Positions 18,501-27,109 of a stretch of DNA of 64,000 nt are shown one piece after another. The stretch comes from CAZGKW01 sp964526295 (GTDB lineage Bacteria > Planctomycetota > Phycisphaerae > FEN-1346), in assembly GCA_964526295.1 (NCBI GenBank), contig CAZGKW010000006.1:62001-126000 (forward strand), written 5' to 3'. Every line of letters starts with the position of its first letter. Position 1 is the first letter of the stretch. The position numbers and the translations under genes are program-made. The notes below the pieces were generated by a model that did no database searches, was not told where the DNA came from, and saw nothing but the letters and a program-made list of their open reading frames with translations.

Positions 18501-20879
18501 CGTCCGCGCCGAATGTCCCGTGTTGCCCGCCAGGTCGGCGACCCGGATGGCCAGCCTGTGGGGGCCCGGCGAGAGGCCCGTGAGGGTGAACTCGAACGTT
18601 TCCTGCATCTCGTCGAACAGACGGTCGGTCGGCGCGACGAACTGCCAGTCGTTCGACGAATCGACCGTGTAGTACGCCTCGACGATCCGGCTGGTCGCGT
18701 CGGCAGCGCGGAAGCTGACGACGAGGCCCTCGCCCTCGGCCCGGGCGTCGACCCGCTCGACGAGCGGGGCCGTGTTGTCCACAAGGACGGGGTCGCTGAT
18801 CTTGGCGTCCTCGCGGGCGTCCTCGGCCGGGTTGGCCATCCGGTCCGACGCGACCACCTTGATCTCGTACCAGCCGTCGGCAACGGTGCTGGTGTCCCAC
18901 ATGGTGCGGTTCTGGAGGAGGTCTTCGTCGAGGAGGATCCAGACGGGTTCGCCCTGGCCGCGGAAATAGATGTCGTAGACCAGCTCGTCGCCGTTCGGGT
19001 CGGTGGCCTGCCACTGGATGATCTGGACCGACTGGGGGCCGGATGGGAGGGAAGGCGGCTGGGGCCGGCTTCCGCCCTGACCGGCCCGGCCCCGGGCCTG
19101 GGCCGCCGCCTGCCGTGCTCGCTGGGCCGCCTGGGCCTGGCTGCCGCGCGTCGGAATCGAGGCCAGCTCCACGGCCTGGACCGTCGGCGGCTCGTTCGTC
19201 CGCAGGTAGGCCGCCTCGAGCTGCTCGAGCACAGGCGTCTGGTCGTCGCGAGGTGACCGCATCGTGACGCGGAACTGGATGAATCGGGCCGGCGGGCTGA
19301 CGATCTTGGCCGGCGACCGGCGCATCGGCTTCGACCAGGCGGACCACATCCCCTTCTCGGGGTCGTTGACGTTGCCCGTCCGGGTCATCAGCTCGAGGGT
19401 GGTGCCCGCCGGTGTCCGACCGCGCCAATGGAGCATGCCCCACCGCGATGAGCCGCTCGTATCGTGGGCCTTACTCGTGTAAGTGCCTTCGCGGGCAAAC
19501 CCTTTCGAGATGGCGTACAGCCGCCCGGGCGACGCCGTCCCGGCGACCACCCGGCCGTCGCGCGTCGCGTGCAGCGCCATCACCTGCTTCGGGTCGATGT
19601 CGGCGATGGCGGCCTGGTCGGTCGTGTCGGCCAGGTCGACCTCGTAGATGCGTCCGTCGTCGCCTGTGCCCACCATGAGCTTGCCACCGGTCAGGGCGAC
19701 GGCCAGCAGCAGCCGGTCGGTCCCCTGGAAGATACGTTCGGCAATGCCGTCCGCGGAGATGCGATAGACGCTGGCGCCGGTGCCGCCGGCGGCGGCAGCG
19801 CGGGTGGCGGCGGCGCGGCGGGCGGCCGCCTGGACGGCCTCCCGGAGCTTCTGGGCGATCGTCTGGGCCGGCGAAGGCGACGACGATGCCGACCCATTCG
19901 CCTCGTCGTCTGACTCGCCGTCGCCCTCCGCCTCGTCGGCGCCGTCGGAGTCGCCGTCGTCCGCATCGATGTCGTCGGCCTCGGCCTCGTCGGTCTTCTC
20001 CTTCAGGATGGCCGAGGGGGACGGCTCGGGCCCTTCGGGAGGCTCGATGCGGATCGTCGCCTGCGTCACCGACACCCCGCCGGTCCGCCCGCCCTTACCG
20101 CCCGAGGCGCCGACGTACAGCTCAGCGTCGGGCCCCACGGCGAGGCCCGTGATCTCCGGCTCCTCGGCGTCGTAGAGGACGAACGCCTCCTTGCCGCTCC
20201 AGCGGTAGACCATCCCCTCGCCGTCGGTGCCGGCGTAGAGCGTGCCGTCGGGCGCGACGGCCAGGCACAGGAGGTGGTCGGCCTCCGAGTCGACGAGGAC
20301 CTCGGCGTCGCCTCTCAGGGGAACACGGAAGAGCCTCCCCTCGTCGCCGGTGGCGGCTACAAGGACGCCGGCCTCCAGCCACCCCAGGTCCCAGACGTAC
20401 TTCACCTGGTCGTCCTCGAAGATGGGCTCGGGCTCGACCGGGGCCCCTGGGCGGGCGGTCACGCGGAAGATGCGGCCCTTGGTCCCGCCGGACCCGACGT
20501 AGAGGACGCCGTCGTCGCCGACGATGCACGAGAAGAGGTACTTGTCGGGGAGCTTGCAGTGGAGCTCGACCTTGTTGCCTCCGCGCATGCGATAGACGCG
20601 CCCGTCGCCGCCGGTGGCCACGTAGACGGTCCCGTCGGGCGCTTCGGCCATGTCGGCGACGTAGTCGACCCCGTCGGTCTCTTCGAGCAGGCCCTCGACG
20701 GCCCGGCCGAGGCGTAGGGCGCCGAGGCTGGTCCAGACGATGCCGTCGGCCTCGCCGCCGCTGAAGTCGGTCTCGTTGGTCTCGGTGAACGTCTCGGTCC
20801 CGCCGGCGACGGCCAGGGCGGCCGCCACCAGGAGGACGGCCACCGCCAGGGGGCTGCGGATCAAGCTCCGGTCGCGCAT
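18483..20879 (-). CDS. Secreted beta-propeller protein with Ig-like C-terminus
   Basis: 798 residues. A signal peptide (MRDRSLIRSPLAVAVLLVAA...AVAGG) is followed by a propeller built of about forty-residue units of the type APDGTVYVATGGDGRVYRM, DGVLYVGSGGTKGRIFRV, PDGTLYAGTDGEGMVYRW, with more units after an interruption. The interruption (about 295-365) is an acidic Asp/Glu/Ser run followed by an Ala/Arg coiled segment. From about 585 there is a further linker rich in Ala/Gln/Arg, then two Ig/FN3-like domains ending LHVAE. No catalytic residues are evident. It starts 37 bases after the S55-type gene, probably in one transcript. A surface or periplasmic ligand-binding scaffold is the best guess. 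Confidence 0.75.
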   Translation of the reverse strand: MRDRSLIRSPLAVAVLLVAAALAVAGGTETFTETNETDFSGGEADGIVWTSLGALRLGRAVEGLLEETDGVDYVADMAEAPDGTVYVATGGDGRVYRMRGGNKVELHCKLPDKYLFSCIVGDDGVLYVGSGGTKGRIFRVTARPGAPVEPEPIFEDDQVKYVWDLGWLEAGVLVAATGDEGRLFRVPLRGDAEVLVDSEADHLLCLAVAPDGTLYAGTDGEGMVYRWSGKEAFVLYDAEEPEITGLAVGPDAELYVGASGGKGGRTGGVSVTQATIRIEPPEGPEPSPSAILKEKTDEAEADDIDADDGDSDGADEAEGDGESDDEANGSASSSPSPAQTIAQKLREAVQAAARRAAATRAAAAGGTGASVYRISADGIAERIFQGTDRLLLAVALTGGKLMVGTGDDGRIYEVDLADTTDQAAIADIDPKQVMALHATRDGRVVAGTASPGRLYAISKGFAREGTYTSKAHDTSGSSRWGMLHWRGRTPAGTTLELMTRTGNVNDPEKGMWSAWSKPMRRSPAKIVSPPARFIQFRVTMRSPRDDQTPVLEQLEAAYLRTNEPPTVQAVELASIPTRGSQAQAAQRARQAAAQARGRAGQGGSRPQPPSLPSGPQSVQIIQWQATDPNGDELVYDIYFRGQGEPVWILLDEDLLQNRTMWDTSTVADGWYEIKVVASDRMANPAEDAREDAKISDPVLVDNTAPLVERVDARAEGEGLVVSFRAADATSRIVEAYYTVDSSNDWQFVAPTDRLFDEMQETFEFTLTGLSPGPHRLAIRVADLAGNTGHSARTLHVAE

Positions 20880-20916
20880 CTCGATTCAACCTCCATCGGG
20901 CCGCCGGGGGCGGCGG

Positions 20917-22788
20917 TTACGGGTGCGGCGCATGCCGGTCCACGGTCACGCTGACGGTGCCGCTGCCGGCCAAGACGTAGGGAACGGGTCGCTCGGTCAC
21001 ACGGGCGGGGCTCATCGAGGCGACGTCGCCGCGGGCGGCCTCGGAGAGGATCGAGCGCATCCCCGCCGGCAGGTTCGGCAGCTCGTCGTCGCCGATGGCC
21101 AGGCCCACGCCGGGCCGCCCGAGCCGGACGTACATCCGGTCGCGCTTGAGGTCGTAGCGGAGCGATCGGAGCAGGCTCGGGAGGTCGCGGATGCGGAACC
21201 GGGCGGGGTTCTCCGCCACCGCCTGCCGCACCGCCTCGTCCCCCCCGCAGACCGTCAGTGGGTAGCTGCCGTCGGGGTAGTCCTCGGGGATATCGACCGG
21301 CACGGTCAGCCAGCGGGGCTCCTGGCGCCAGGGCCGGATGCGGACCCCGACGTGGACCGTCGTGCCGGGACGGGTCGCGTTCGTCAGTAGCCGTACGTCC
21401 ATGATCTCGGCCGCGAGCGAGGTCGCCTCGACCTTGGCCTGGACCTCCACCGATTCGACGTCCAGGTCCTCGAAAGGGTTGTTCATCAACAGTCCCACGA
21501 TGCCGCGAACCAAGGCCGTCACGTAGCCCGACCCGCTCGGAGAGGTAACCAGGTTCTCGTGGACGATGGGCGGATGGCCAACCGTATCGACCGAGACGCG
21601 GTACGCCACGGTGTGCTCGTCGGGAAGGCTGCGATGGACCTCGAAGCTGTTCAAGGCGGCAACCGCCGCCAGCAGCGAGGAGAGCATCCGGTGCCGGACC
21701 ATCTCGAAACGGTACGTCCGCTCGTGTCCGAGGTCCGGTCCCGCGATGGTGACGCTGATCGGCACCATGGGGGCGCGGCCCTCGGACAGGCGGCCGAACA
21801 CGGCCGTGCTCTCGTCCCACGTCAGCCGGCCGACCTCTTTGGCGGGCATCCCGAGGCGGAACGAGTTCTGGAGCGACGGGACCACCAGGTGCGCGACGCC
21901 CGTCGTCAAGGGGTAGTCGGCCTTGCCGAGGCCGAACATGGAATGGCCGAACCCGTAGACGCGGTCGCCGGCGATCTCGGTGATCGTGCCCATGCCGGTG
22001 ATGTCCAGGTCGCCTCGCATCAGGACGATCCCGAGGGGTGAACCGGGGGCGAGCTTCGCCTTCCGCGCGGCGGCCTCGTCGGCCCCGCCGCCGGCCATCG
22101 GCACCAGACCGAACGGCTCGAACTCTTTCCGCAGGTGCTCCAGCATCCGGTGCGACGCTCCGCTGACGACGACCGGCGTGCGGATCGGGCGGAGTCGGCA
22201 CGCCTCGGCCTCGGTCAGGGACGGCGGGACCGCCGGCGATCCGAGCGCCGCCAGCGGCACCGCCGCCCCGCGGCCCTTCTCGGCGGCCAGCAATCGCCGA
22301 AGCGCCGCCGACGGATCCGACCGGGCCGGCAGCCCGGTCTCGCACCCGCTCGCCGACACCACCGACGTCGACGGATTCGCCCAGGGATGCTCGTCCGTCA
22401 CCCGGAGCATCTGCTCGATCGGCTGGACGCCCGCGATGGGGAGCTTCCCCCAGGGGAAACTGTACGCCACGGCCCCGATGAGTCGGCCGCCGACGTAGAC
22501 GGGGCTCCCGCTCATGCCCGAGATGACGCCCGTCTTCTCCAGGCCCGCCCCGCTGCACTCGACGAGGACGAGGTCCTGGTCCGGCCCGAGGGTGTCGCGC
22601 ATGATGGCCCGCACCGTGACGCCGAACTCAACGATCTCGGTCCCCTCCAGCGTCGTCCGCCCGAGACCGGTCATGCCGACGCGGACCTCCGCCAGGGGCA
22701 TGTAACGGTTCGTGTCGAGCGTCTCGGCACGGGCCGTCGCCGCGGACGCGGCTGTCAGGGCAAGCATCAGGAATGCACGGGTTCGCAT
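20917..22788 (-). CDS. Secreted SpoIVB/S55-type peptidase domain protein
   Basis: 623 residues. The signal peptide MRTRAFLMLALTAASAATARA is followed by a domain of the SpoIVB (peptidase S55) type: VRVGMTGLGRTTLEG, then GVISGMSGSPVYVGGRLIGAVAY at about 85-107, where the Ser of GMSGSP is the expected nucleophile, and a second block ITEIAGDRVYGFGHSMFGLG near 270. Downstream are beta-rich regions with no recognised domain. S55 peptidases of spore formers act in sigma factor signalling; here there is no sporulation context, so the natural substrate is unknown. ATG 22788 is chosen over an upstream TTG 22794. A promoter lies at 22878-22906. Confidence 0.8.
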   Translation of the reverse strand: MRTRAFLMLALTAASAATARAETLDTNRYMPLAEVRVGMTGLGRTTLEGTEIVEFGVTVRAIMRDTLGPDQDLVLVECSGAGLEKTGVISGMSGSPVYVGGRLIGAVAYSFPWGKLPIAGVQPIEQMLRVTDEHPWANPSTSVVSASGCETGLPARSDPSAALRRLLAAEKGRGAAVPLAALGSPAVPPSLTEAEACRLRPIRTPVVVSGASHRMLEHLRKEFEPFGLVPMAGGGADEAAARKAKLAPGSPLGIVLMRGDLDITGMGTITEIAGDRVYGFGHSMFGLGKADYPLTTGVAHLVVPSLQNSFRLGMPAKEVGRLTWDESTAVFGRLSEGRAPMVPISVTIAGPDLGHERTYRFEMVRHRMLSSLLAAVAALNSFEVHRSLPDEHTVAYRVSVDTVGHPPIVHENLVTSPSGSGYVTALVRGIVGLLMNNPFEDLDVESVEVQAKVEATSLAAEIMDVRLLTNATRPGTTVHVGVRIRPWRQEPRWLTVPVDIPEDYPDGSYPLTVCGGDEAVRQAVAENPARFRIRDLPSLLRSLRYDLKRDRMYVRLGRPGVGLAIGDDELPNLPAGMRSILSEAARGDVASMSPARVTERPVPYVLAGSGTVSVTVDRHAPHP

Positions 22789-22877
22789 CGGCAACAGCTC
22801 CGCAAAGGGTCCAGCAGGCGGCGCGGGCCAGTACGCCGTGGCCGGTATCCGGGGTTTCCCTCGGGGCAGGCCCGCTC

Positions 22878-22906
22878 AGGATAGCTGCGCTCGGCGGCAC
22901 GAACAA
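22878..22906 (-). promoter_or_regulatory. Promoter of the S55-type gene
   Basis: On the minus strand TTGTTC (22906-22901) and TATCCT (22883-22878), 17 bases apart, about 90 bases before the ATG 22788. Confidence 0.4.
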
Positions 22907-22946
22907 GCGAATTCCTTGCGCGCGAGCCGGGGAACGGCCCTACGCC

Positions 22947-23075
22947 TCCTAATACGACAACGCCACTTGCCGCGCGGCGGCCTTCCCAGGCCGCCGCGAT
23001 AAGGCCTGAAGCGAGTTCCTGGCGGCCTGGGAAGGCCGCCAGGCGGGATGAAGTAGCGAACTGGCGTTGTAGGAC
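22947..23075. repeat. BIME/MITE-like inverted-repeat unit
   Basis: Two arms face each other. Outer ends share TCCTA and CAACGCCA with one insertion (22947-22970 against 23056-23075). Inside, 22977-22996 is the exact reverse complement of 23021-23040 (20 bases), and each of these arms also folds on itself (GGCGGCCT-TCCC-AGGCCGCC). This is the layout of paired REP hairpins (BIME) or of a small MITE. The right end reaches the ogt stop codon (23075-23077). No gene lies inside. Confidence 0.6.
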
Positions 23076-23596
23076 TAAGCGCGTTTCATGCTCGCCTCCA
23101 GGTCCAGAAGTCGGCGTTTGAGGGCCGGACCGCCACCGAATCCGCCCAGCCTCCCGCCCGAGGCCACGACCCGATGGCACGGCACCAGCAAGGGCACCGG
23201 GTTGCGGGCCATCGCCTGGCCGACCGCCCGGGCCGCGCGGGGCCGACCCGCACGCGCCGCCAAGGCCCCGTAGGACACCGTTTCGCCGCACCGAACGGCC
23301 ACCAGCGTGCGCAGCACCTGCCGATGGAAAGTCGGCACGCCGTCCAGGTCGACCGGCACGGTGAACGCCTGCCGTCGGCCCGCCAGGTACTCGCGGACCT
23401 CGCGTTCGGCCCGCTCGGTGTGGCCTTTGGCCGCGGCCGGCGCGGCTTCTTTGGCCCTTTGAGCCAGATCGGCCAGCTTGGCCCGGTCGGCCGCCCCAGG
23501 CAAGACGACGCAGGTGACGCCGCGGCCGCTCGCCTCGATGCCGATACGCCCCCACGGCGTGTCGAAGACACGGGCGGCCGATGCCCCATCACTCAT
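23075..23596 (-). CDS. ogt: Methylated-DNA--[protein]-cysteine S-methyltransferase
   Basis: 173 residues, the normal Ogt length. The acceptor cysteine is Cys140 in PVPLLVPCHRVVASGG (PCHRV motif), the helix-turn-helix is VSYGALAARAGRPRAARAVGQAM near 107-129, and the end GGFGGGPALKRRLLDLE is typical. It repairs O6-alkylguanine by transfer to Cys140 and is used once. ATG 23596 overlaps the stop of the upstream flippase-PHP gene by eight bases (23589-23596), so it is translationally coupled to it. The longer in-frame start reads through the neighbour and is rejected. The stop codon touches the right end of the inverted-repeat unit at 22947-23075. Confidence 0.92.
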   Translation of the reverse strand: MSDGASAARVFDTPWGRIGIEASGRGVTCVVLPGAADRAKLADLAQRAKEAAPAAAKGHTERAEREVREYLAGRRQAFTVPVDLDGVPTFHRQVLRTLVAVRCGETVSYGALAARAGRPRAARAVGQAMARNPVPLLVPCHRVVASGGRLGGFGGGPALKRRLLDLEASMKRA

Positions 23597-25913
23597 CACT
23601 TCGCGGCTCCTTTCGCACAGCGCGGCCCTGGCTGCCCCCTTCGACCGACCGAAGGTAGATCGGGTTCGTGTAGACCCACGGCCGGTCCCCGACTCGGGCC
23701 TCGACGCGGTAGATGCCCGGCTCGGCCGCTTCGTGTTCCAGGACGGTCGTCTCCGCGGCTTCGACAACCGGCTCGCCGTTCCTGAGGAGCCTCAGGGCGG
23801 CCTCATGGGGTGAGGCGACCGACAGGCGAACCGGCCCGTCCCAGTTCCGCTCGTCGCCCATCGCGACGACCTGCCCGTCTTGAGTGCCCTCGAAGCGGAA
23901 ACCCCGGGCGTCGGCCACCATGTCCAGGGCGATGAAGGCCCGTCCTCCGCGGATCGCCCGAACGATTCGCTGCGTATCGTCGCCGTCGCCGGCCAGCGGC
24001 TCGCACAGGACGTGGGTCCGCAGCGACCGGAAGCCTGCCTCGTAGGGCAGGACCCTGGGCCAGAAGGCCCGCAGCGGCGGATAGGCGTGGTTGTCGAGGG
24101 CCCCGATGGCCACGAATCGCCGCTCCTGCGTGATCGCGTCGTAATGCGCCAGCGTGTCCGGGAACGGCCCCGTCGAACGGTTCCGCCAACTGAACGGAAA
24201 GGTCGGCACCTTCCACAGGGGCAGCCGGTGGCAGATGTCGTGCATCAACGACCAGAGCTCGACGCCGGTGAAGCCCGGAAGTTCCCACTCGCTGAGGCCG
24301 CGAAGGCCCCGGCCCCAGACGGGCAGCTTGGCCGGGTGGGCGTGGGCGATGAAGGCCGGGGCGTCCTGCTCGCTGAGGGCCGCCAGGACCTCCTCAAGCG
24401 GACGCCAAAACAGGTCGTCCACCTTGCGGGCGCCGATGGTGACCACGTGCCGCCGACCCTCGCAGGTGACCTCGGCCCCCGGAATGACGAGGACGTCGTC
24501 TCGCCATCCCCGCCAGCCGTCGCGCTCGGGCTGGACCGTGTCGTGGTCCGTCAGAAAGAAGAAATCGAGTCCGGCCCGGCGGGCGGCCGCCGCCATCTCC
24601 CGGACGGTCCCGCTGCCGTCGCTGTAGCACGAATGGAGGTGAACCGCGCCCACCTGCTCGGCGAGGGGCCCCTCCGGCCCACGGCAGGGGGGATGCGGCC
24701 GTCGATCGGCAGCGCGAACCCGCCCGGCCGGCGCCGCCACCGGCTCGCCCTGCTCCAGTTCCTCCCGCATGTGCCGCGGCGAGACCCCCGTGCGGCGCGT
24801 CAGGTAGAGCAGCGCCCCGGGCAGGCTGACGATGATCTGGACCAGGCGGAAGCACAGCATCATGGCCAGGGCCAGCGAGGCCGCCTCGGCCACCGGCACC
24901 GTCTGGCCCGGCGGCGAAACGACCGCCGGTCCGAACAGTTCCTGGGCGAGGCCCTCGGCCACGCCGAGCCCGCCCGGCACGGGGATCGCCGCCCACCCCA
25001 CCCAGATGACCGGCATGTTGACGAAGTAGTGGGTCCAGTTGGCATGGCTGCCCAGGCCGGTGGCGATGAACCAAGTGGCCAGGACCGAGGCCGCCTGGGC
25101 CGCCCATCCGCACCCCACCGCCGCCAGCACGGCCCGCTTGTGGTACCGGTAGGTGAAGATCGCCCGGTCGATCCGCTGCACCACCTTCGCAAGCGGCAGC
25201 TTGCGGATGAGCTTGTCCAGCCGGACCAACCGGCGCACCCGGTGGCTGTAGAACGTCAGGACCCCCACCAGCGTCAACGCCAGGATGATCACCAGGACCG
25301 TCTGCGGAACGCGGAGCCGCTCGTCGCCCAGGCTGACCGTCACGGCGAACCCGCCCAGCAGACACAGCGAGATGATCCCGATGAACCGGTCCAGGAAGAC
25401 GACCGTCACGGCCTCGGCCTTGCGGCGGGTCTGGCGGGCGATGTAGTAGGACTTGACGATGTCTCCCCCCGTGGCCCCCGGCAGAAAGCTGTTGAAGAAC
25501 CAGCCGATATAGGTCAGTCGGAGGCTCTCCAGGAACGTGATCCGGATGCCCTGGACCCGGAGCAGGATCCGCCACCGGACCGCCCCGACCGGCGACTGGA
25601 GCAGCATCACGGCCACGGCGGCCACGGCCCATCCCCACCGCCGGCTGAGCCGTCGGCCGATGCTGAAGACCCCTTCGACGCGGACCGCCCGCCCGGTCTC
25701 GAAGTCGGCCTCCGGGACGAGCCGTTCCTGGCCCGCCGGCGTAAGGACGACGACGCCTGCGGGCGTCTCGCGGACGACCTCCATCTCCGGGGCCCCGGGC
25801 TCCGGGCGGACCTGGTCGCGGAAGCTGGTCTTCCCCACGACGTAGGCCAGCAGCAGGGCCATCACGCCCAGGCGAAACATCAGCCACAGCACGGACCGGA
25901 GGCGTCGGCTCAC
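23589..25913 (-). CDS. Flippase-like membrane domain fused to a PHP phosphoesterase domain
   Basis: 774 residues. The N-terminal part (about 1-385) is an integral membrane domain of the lysyl-PG synthase/AglD (UPF0104) type: SLRLTYIGWFFNSFLPGATGGDIVKSYY is the family signature, followed by VVFLDRFIGIISL and a Gly/Pro loop IPVPGGLGVAEGLAQELF. A hydrophilic linker (about 386-418) leads to a PHP domain: GAVHLHSCYSDGSG near 422, FFFLTDHDTVQPERDGW near 448, AHAHPAKLPVW near 505, the metal ligands of a CehA/McbA-like phosphoesterase. The last 120 residues are beta-rich. The start overlaps the stop of the HgdB-like gene (ATGA). The fusion suggests a lipid-linked phosphodiester or sugar phosphate as target. 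Confidence 0.8.
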   Translation of the reverse strand: MSRRLRSVLWLMFRLGVMALLLAYVVGKTSFRDQVRPEPGAPEMEVVRETPAGVVVLTPAGQERLVPEADFETGRAVRVEGVFSIGRRLSRRWGWAVAAVAVMLLQSPVGAVRWRILLRVQGIRITFLESLRLTYIGWFFNSFLPGATGGDIVKSYYIARQTRRKAEAVTVVFLDRFIGIISLCLLGGFAVTVSLGDERLRVPQTVLVIILALTLVGVLTFYSHRVRRLVRLDKLIRKLPLAKVVQRIDRAIFTYRYHKRAVLAAVGCGWAAQAASVLATWFIATGLGSHANWTHYFVNMPVIWVGWAAIPVPGGLGVAEGLAQELFGPAVVSPPGQTVPVAEAASLALAMMLCFRLVQIIVSLPGALLYLTRRTGVSPRHMREELEQGEPVAAPAGRVRAADRRPHPPCRGPEGPLAEQVGAVHLHSCYSDGSGTVREMAAAARRAGLDFFFLTDHDTVQPERDGWRGWRDDVLVIPGAEVTCEGRRHVVTIGARKVDDLFWRPLEEVLAALSEQDAPAFIAHAHPAKLPVWGRGLRGLSEWELPGFTGVELWSLMHDICHRLPLWKVPTFPFSWRNRSTGPFPDTLAHYDAITQERRFVAIGALDNHAYPPLRAFWPRVLPYEAGFRSLRTHVLCEPLAGDGDDTQRIVRAIRGGRAFIALDMVADARGFRFEGTQDGQVVAMGDERNWDGPVRLSVASPHEAALRLLRNGEPVVEAAETTVLEHEAAEPGIYRVEARVGDRPWVYTNPIYLRSVEGGSQGRAVRKEPRSDE

Positions 25914-26974
25914 TCGGTCGCCTCCTTCCCGACGCCCGCGGCCCGCGACCCGAACAGCTCCAGGAACGCCTCGATCCGCGTCCGGCTCGGACCGTCGACC
26001 GGGCCCGGCCGGTCAAACTCCAGCGTCAGGACCGGCACGTCCAGACCCTCGCGAAGCAATCGGTCCTGGATGTGGCGGTAGCAGAAGCTCTGGACGTAAT
26101 GGATCAGGCCGTCGAGGCGCCGCTCGCGGACCGCCGGGCGGATGTCCTCGATCCGTCCGGCCACGCCGTAGGGATACGTGTAGGCCAGGTACTGGGCCAC
26201 GAGGTCCTCAGCCGGGGGGTCGGCAACGGCCGACGGCATGGCGAACTGGCGCTGGAACTCGTTGAAGACGACCCGGCCGCCAAGCGACTCGACGAACTCG
26301 TACAAACCGCTTCGGATCGGCGGGATGCCGAGGAAGCCGAGTCGCCACTCGTCGGGGATGGGACGCCGCCGGCGGACTTCGGCCAGGAACGCCTCGGCGT
26401 CGCGGCGATAGGCGTCCGGGTCGCCGCCGAAGTCGCTCGCCCCGACGAGCCAGCGGTGGTTCTCCTCTCCGGTGACGCGGTTGTCCTGCCACGTCTGCCG
26501 GTCGATCTCGGCCAGCGCTCGGCGGAGGGGAAGAAGGTCGCGCCGGACGACCTCGGCGTCTTTCCGCGTCGTGCCGAGACGCGCCGCGAGGACGTCGATC
26601 GCTTCCGCCAGGGCCGCCGCATCGCGCGTCTGGGGGTAGTCGAACGCGATGACCTCGACGCCCTCTGAGGCAAGCACCTCCATGAGGGCGTGGGTGTTGG
26701 AGCAGTCGCCCTGGATGACGCCGATGACGGTCCGGAGTCCGAGCCGCCGGGCCGTCGCATAGATGCCCTTGATCCAGGCGCAGCAGTTGGCCGGGAACCC
26801 GTGCCTCTCGGCCTCGGTCACGAGGCCCGCGGGGGCCGGCGCGGTGATGAAGACGTTGTTCAGGTCGAGAGGCGTGCGTCCGGCGGCCAGGAGGACCTCG
26901 ACCGGCACGGTCGCCGTCAGCCCGACCGTCTTGGAGTCCGCCTGCCGCATCGCCCGCCCCGGCCGCCCTCGCAT
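25910..26974 (-). CDS. 2-hydroxyacyl-CoA dehydratase (HgdB/BadD) family protein
   Basis: 354 residues of the D-component family. Candidate cluster cysteines are in PANCCAWIKGIYATA near 62, VIQGDCSNTHAL near 89 and YVQSFCYRHIQDRLL near 300, each in its family context. These proteins bind a 4Fe-4S cluster and, with an ATP-dependent activator (HgdC), reduce acyl-CoA or similar substrates. Neither activator nor partner subunit is in the window. ATG 26974 has GGAAGG just upstream; an in-frame ATG 26950 is an alternative. First gene of a coupled trio with the flippase-PHP protein and ogt. The role of stand-alone members in such operons is unknown to me. Confidence 0.8.
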   Translation of the reverse strand: MRGRPGRAMRQADSKTVGLTATVPVEVLLAAGRTPLDLNNVFITAPAPAGLVTEAERHGFPANCCAWIKGIYATARRLGLRTVIGVIQGDCSNTHALMEVLASEGVEVIAFDYPQTRDAAALAEAIDVLAARLGTTRKDAEVVRRDLLPLRRALAEIDRQTWQDNRVTGEENHRWLVGASDFGGDPDAYRRDAEAFLAEVRRRRPIPDEWRLGFLGIPPIRSGLYEFVESLGGRVVFNEFQRQFAMPSAVADPPAEDLVAQYLAYTYPYGVAGRIEDIRPAVRERRLDGLIHYVQSFCYRHIQDRLLREGLDVPVLTLEFDRPGPVDGPSRTRIEAFLELFGSRAAGVGKEATE

Positions 26975-27003
26975 GGACCTTCCCGACTTGTCACGAAGGG
27001 GCG

Positions 27004-27032
27004 AGTATAGCGGAGTTGGCGGCGGATTTCCA
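27004..27032 (-). promoter_or_regulatory. Promoter of the HgdB-flippase/PHP-ogt operon
   Basis: On the minus strand TGGAAA (27032-27027) and TATACT (27009-27004) are 17 bases apart. The -10 is strong, the -35 weak. The start codon is 30 bases downstream of the -10. Confidence 0.4.
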
Positions 27033-27109
27033 CCGCGAGAGGCGACTCGGGAGGGGCAGGCCGTGGCCGCAGAGGCGCCGGGCCGCGGGCCATTCGACGA
27101 AGCGGCCGC

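Noticed and set aside
17035..18672. 545-residue frame opposite the radical SAM gene
   Set aside because: Val/Asp/Glu-rich shadow of the real frame that carries CxxxCxxC.
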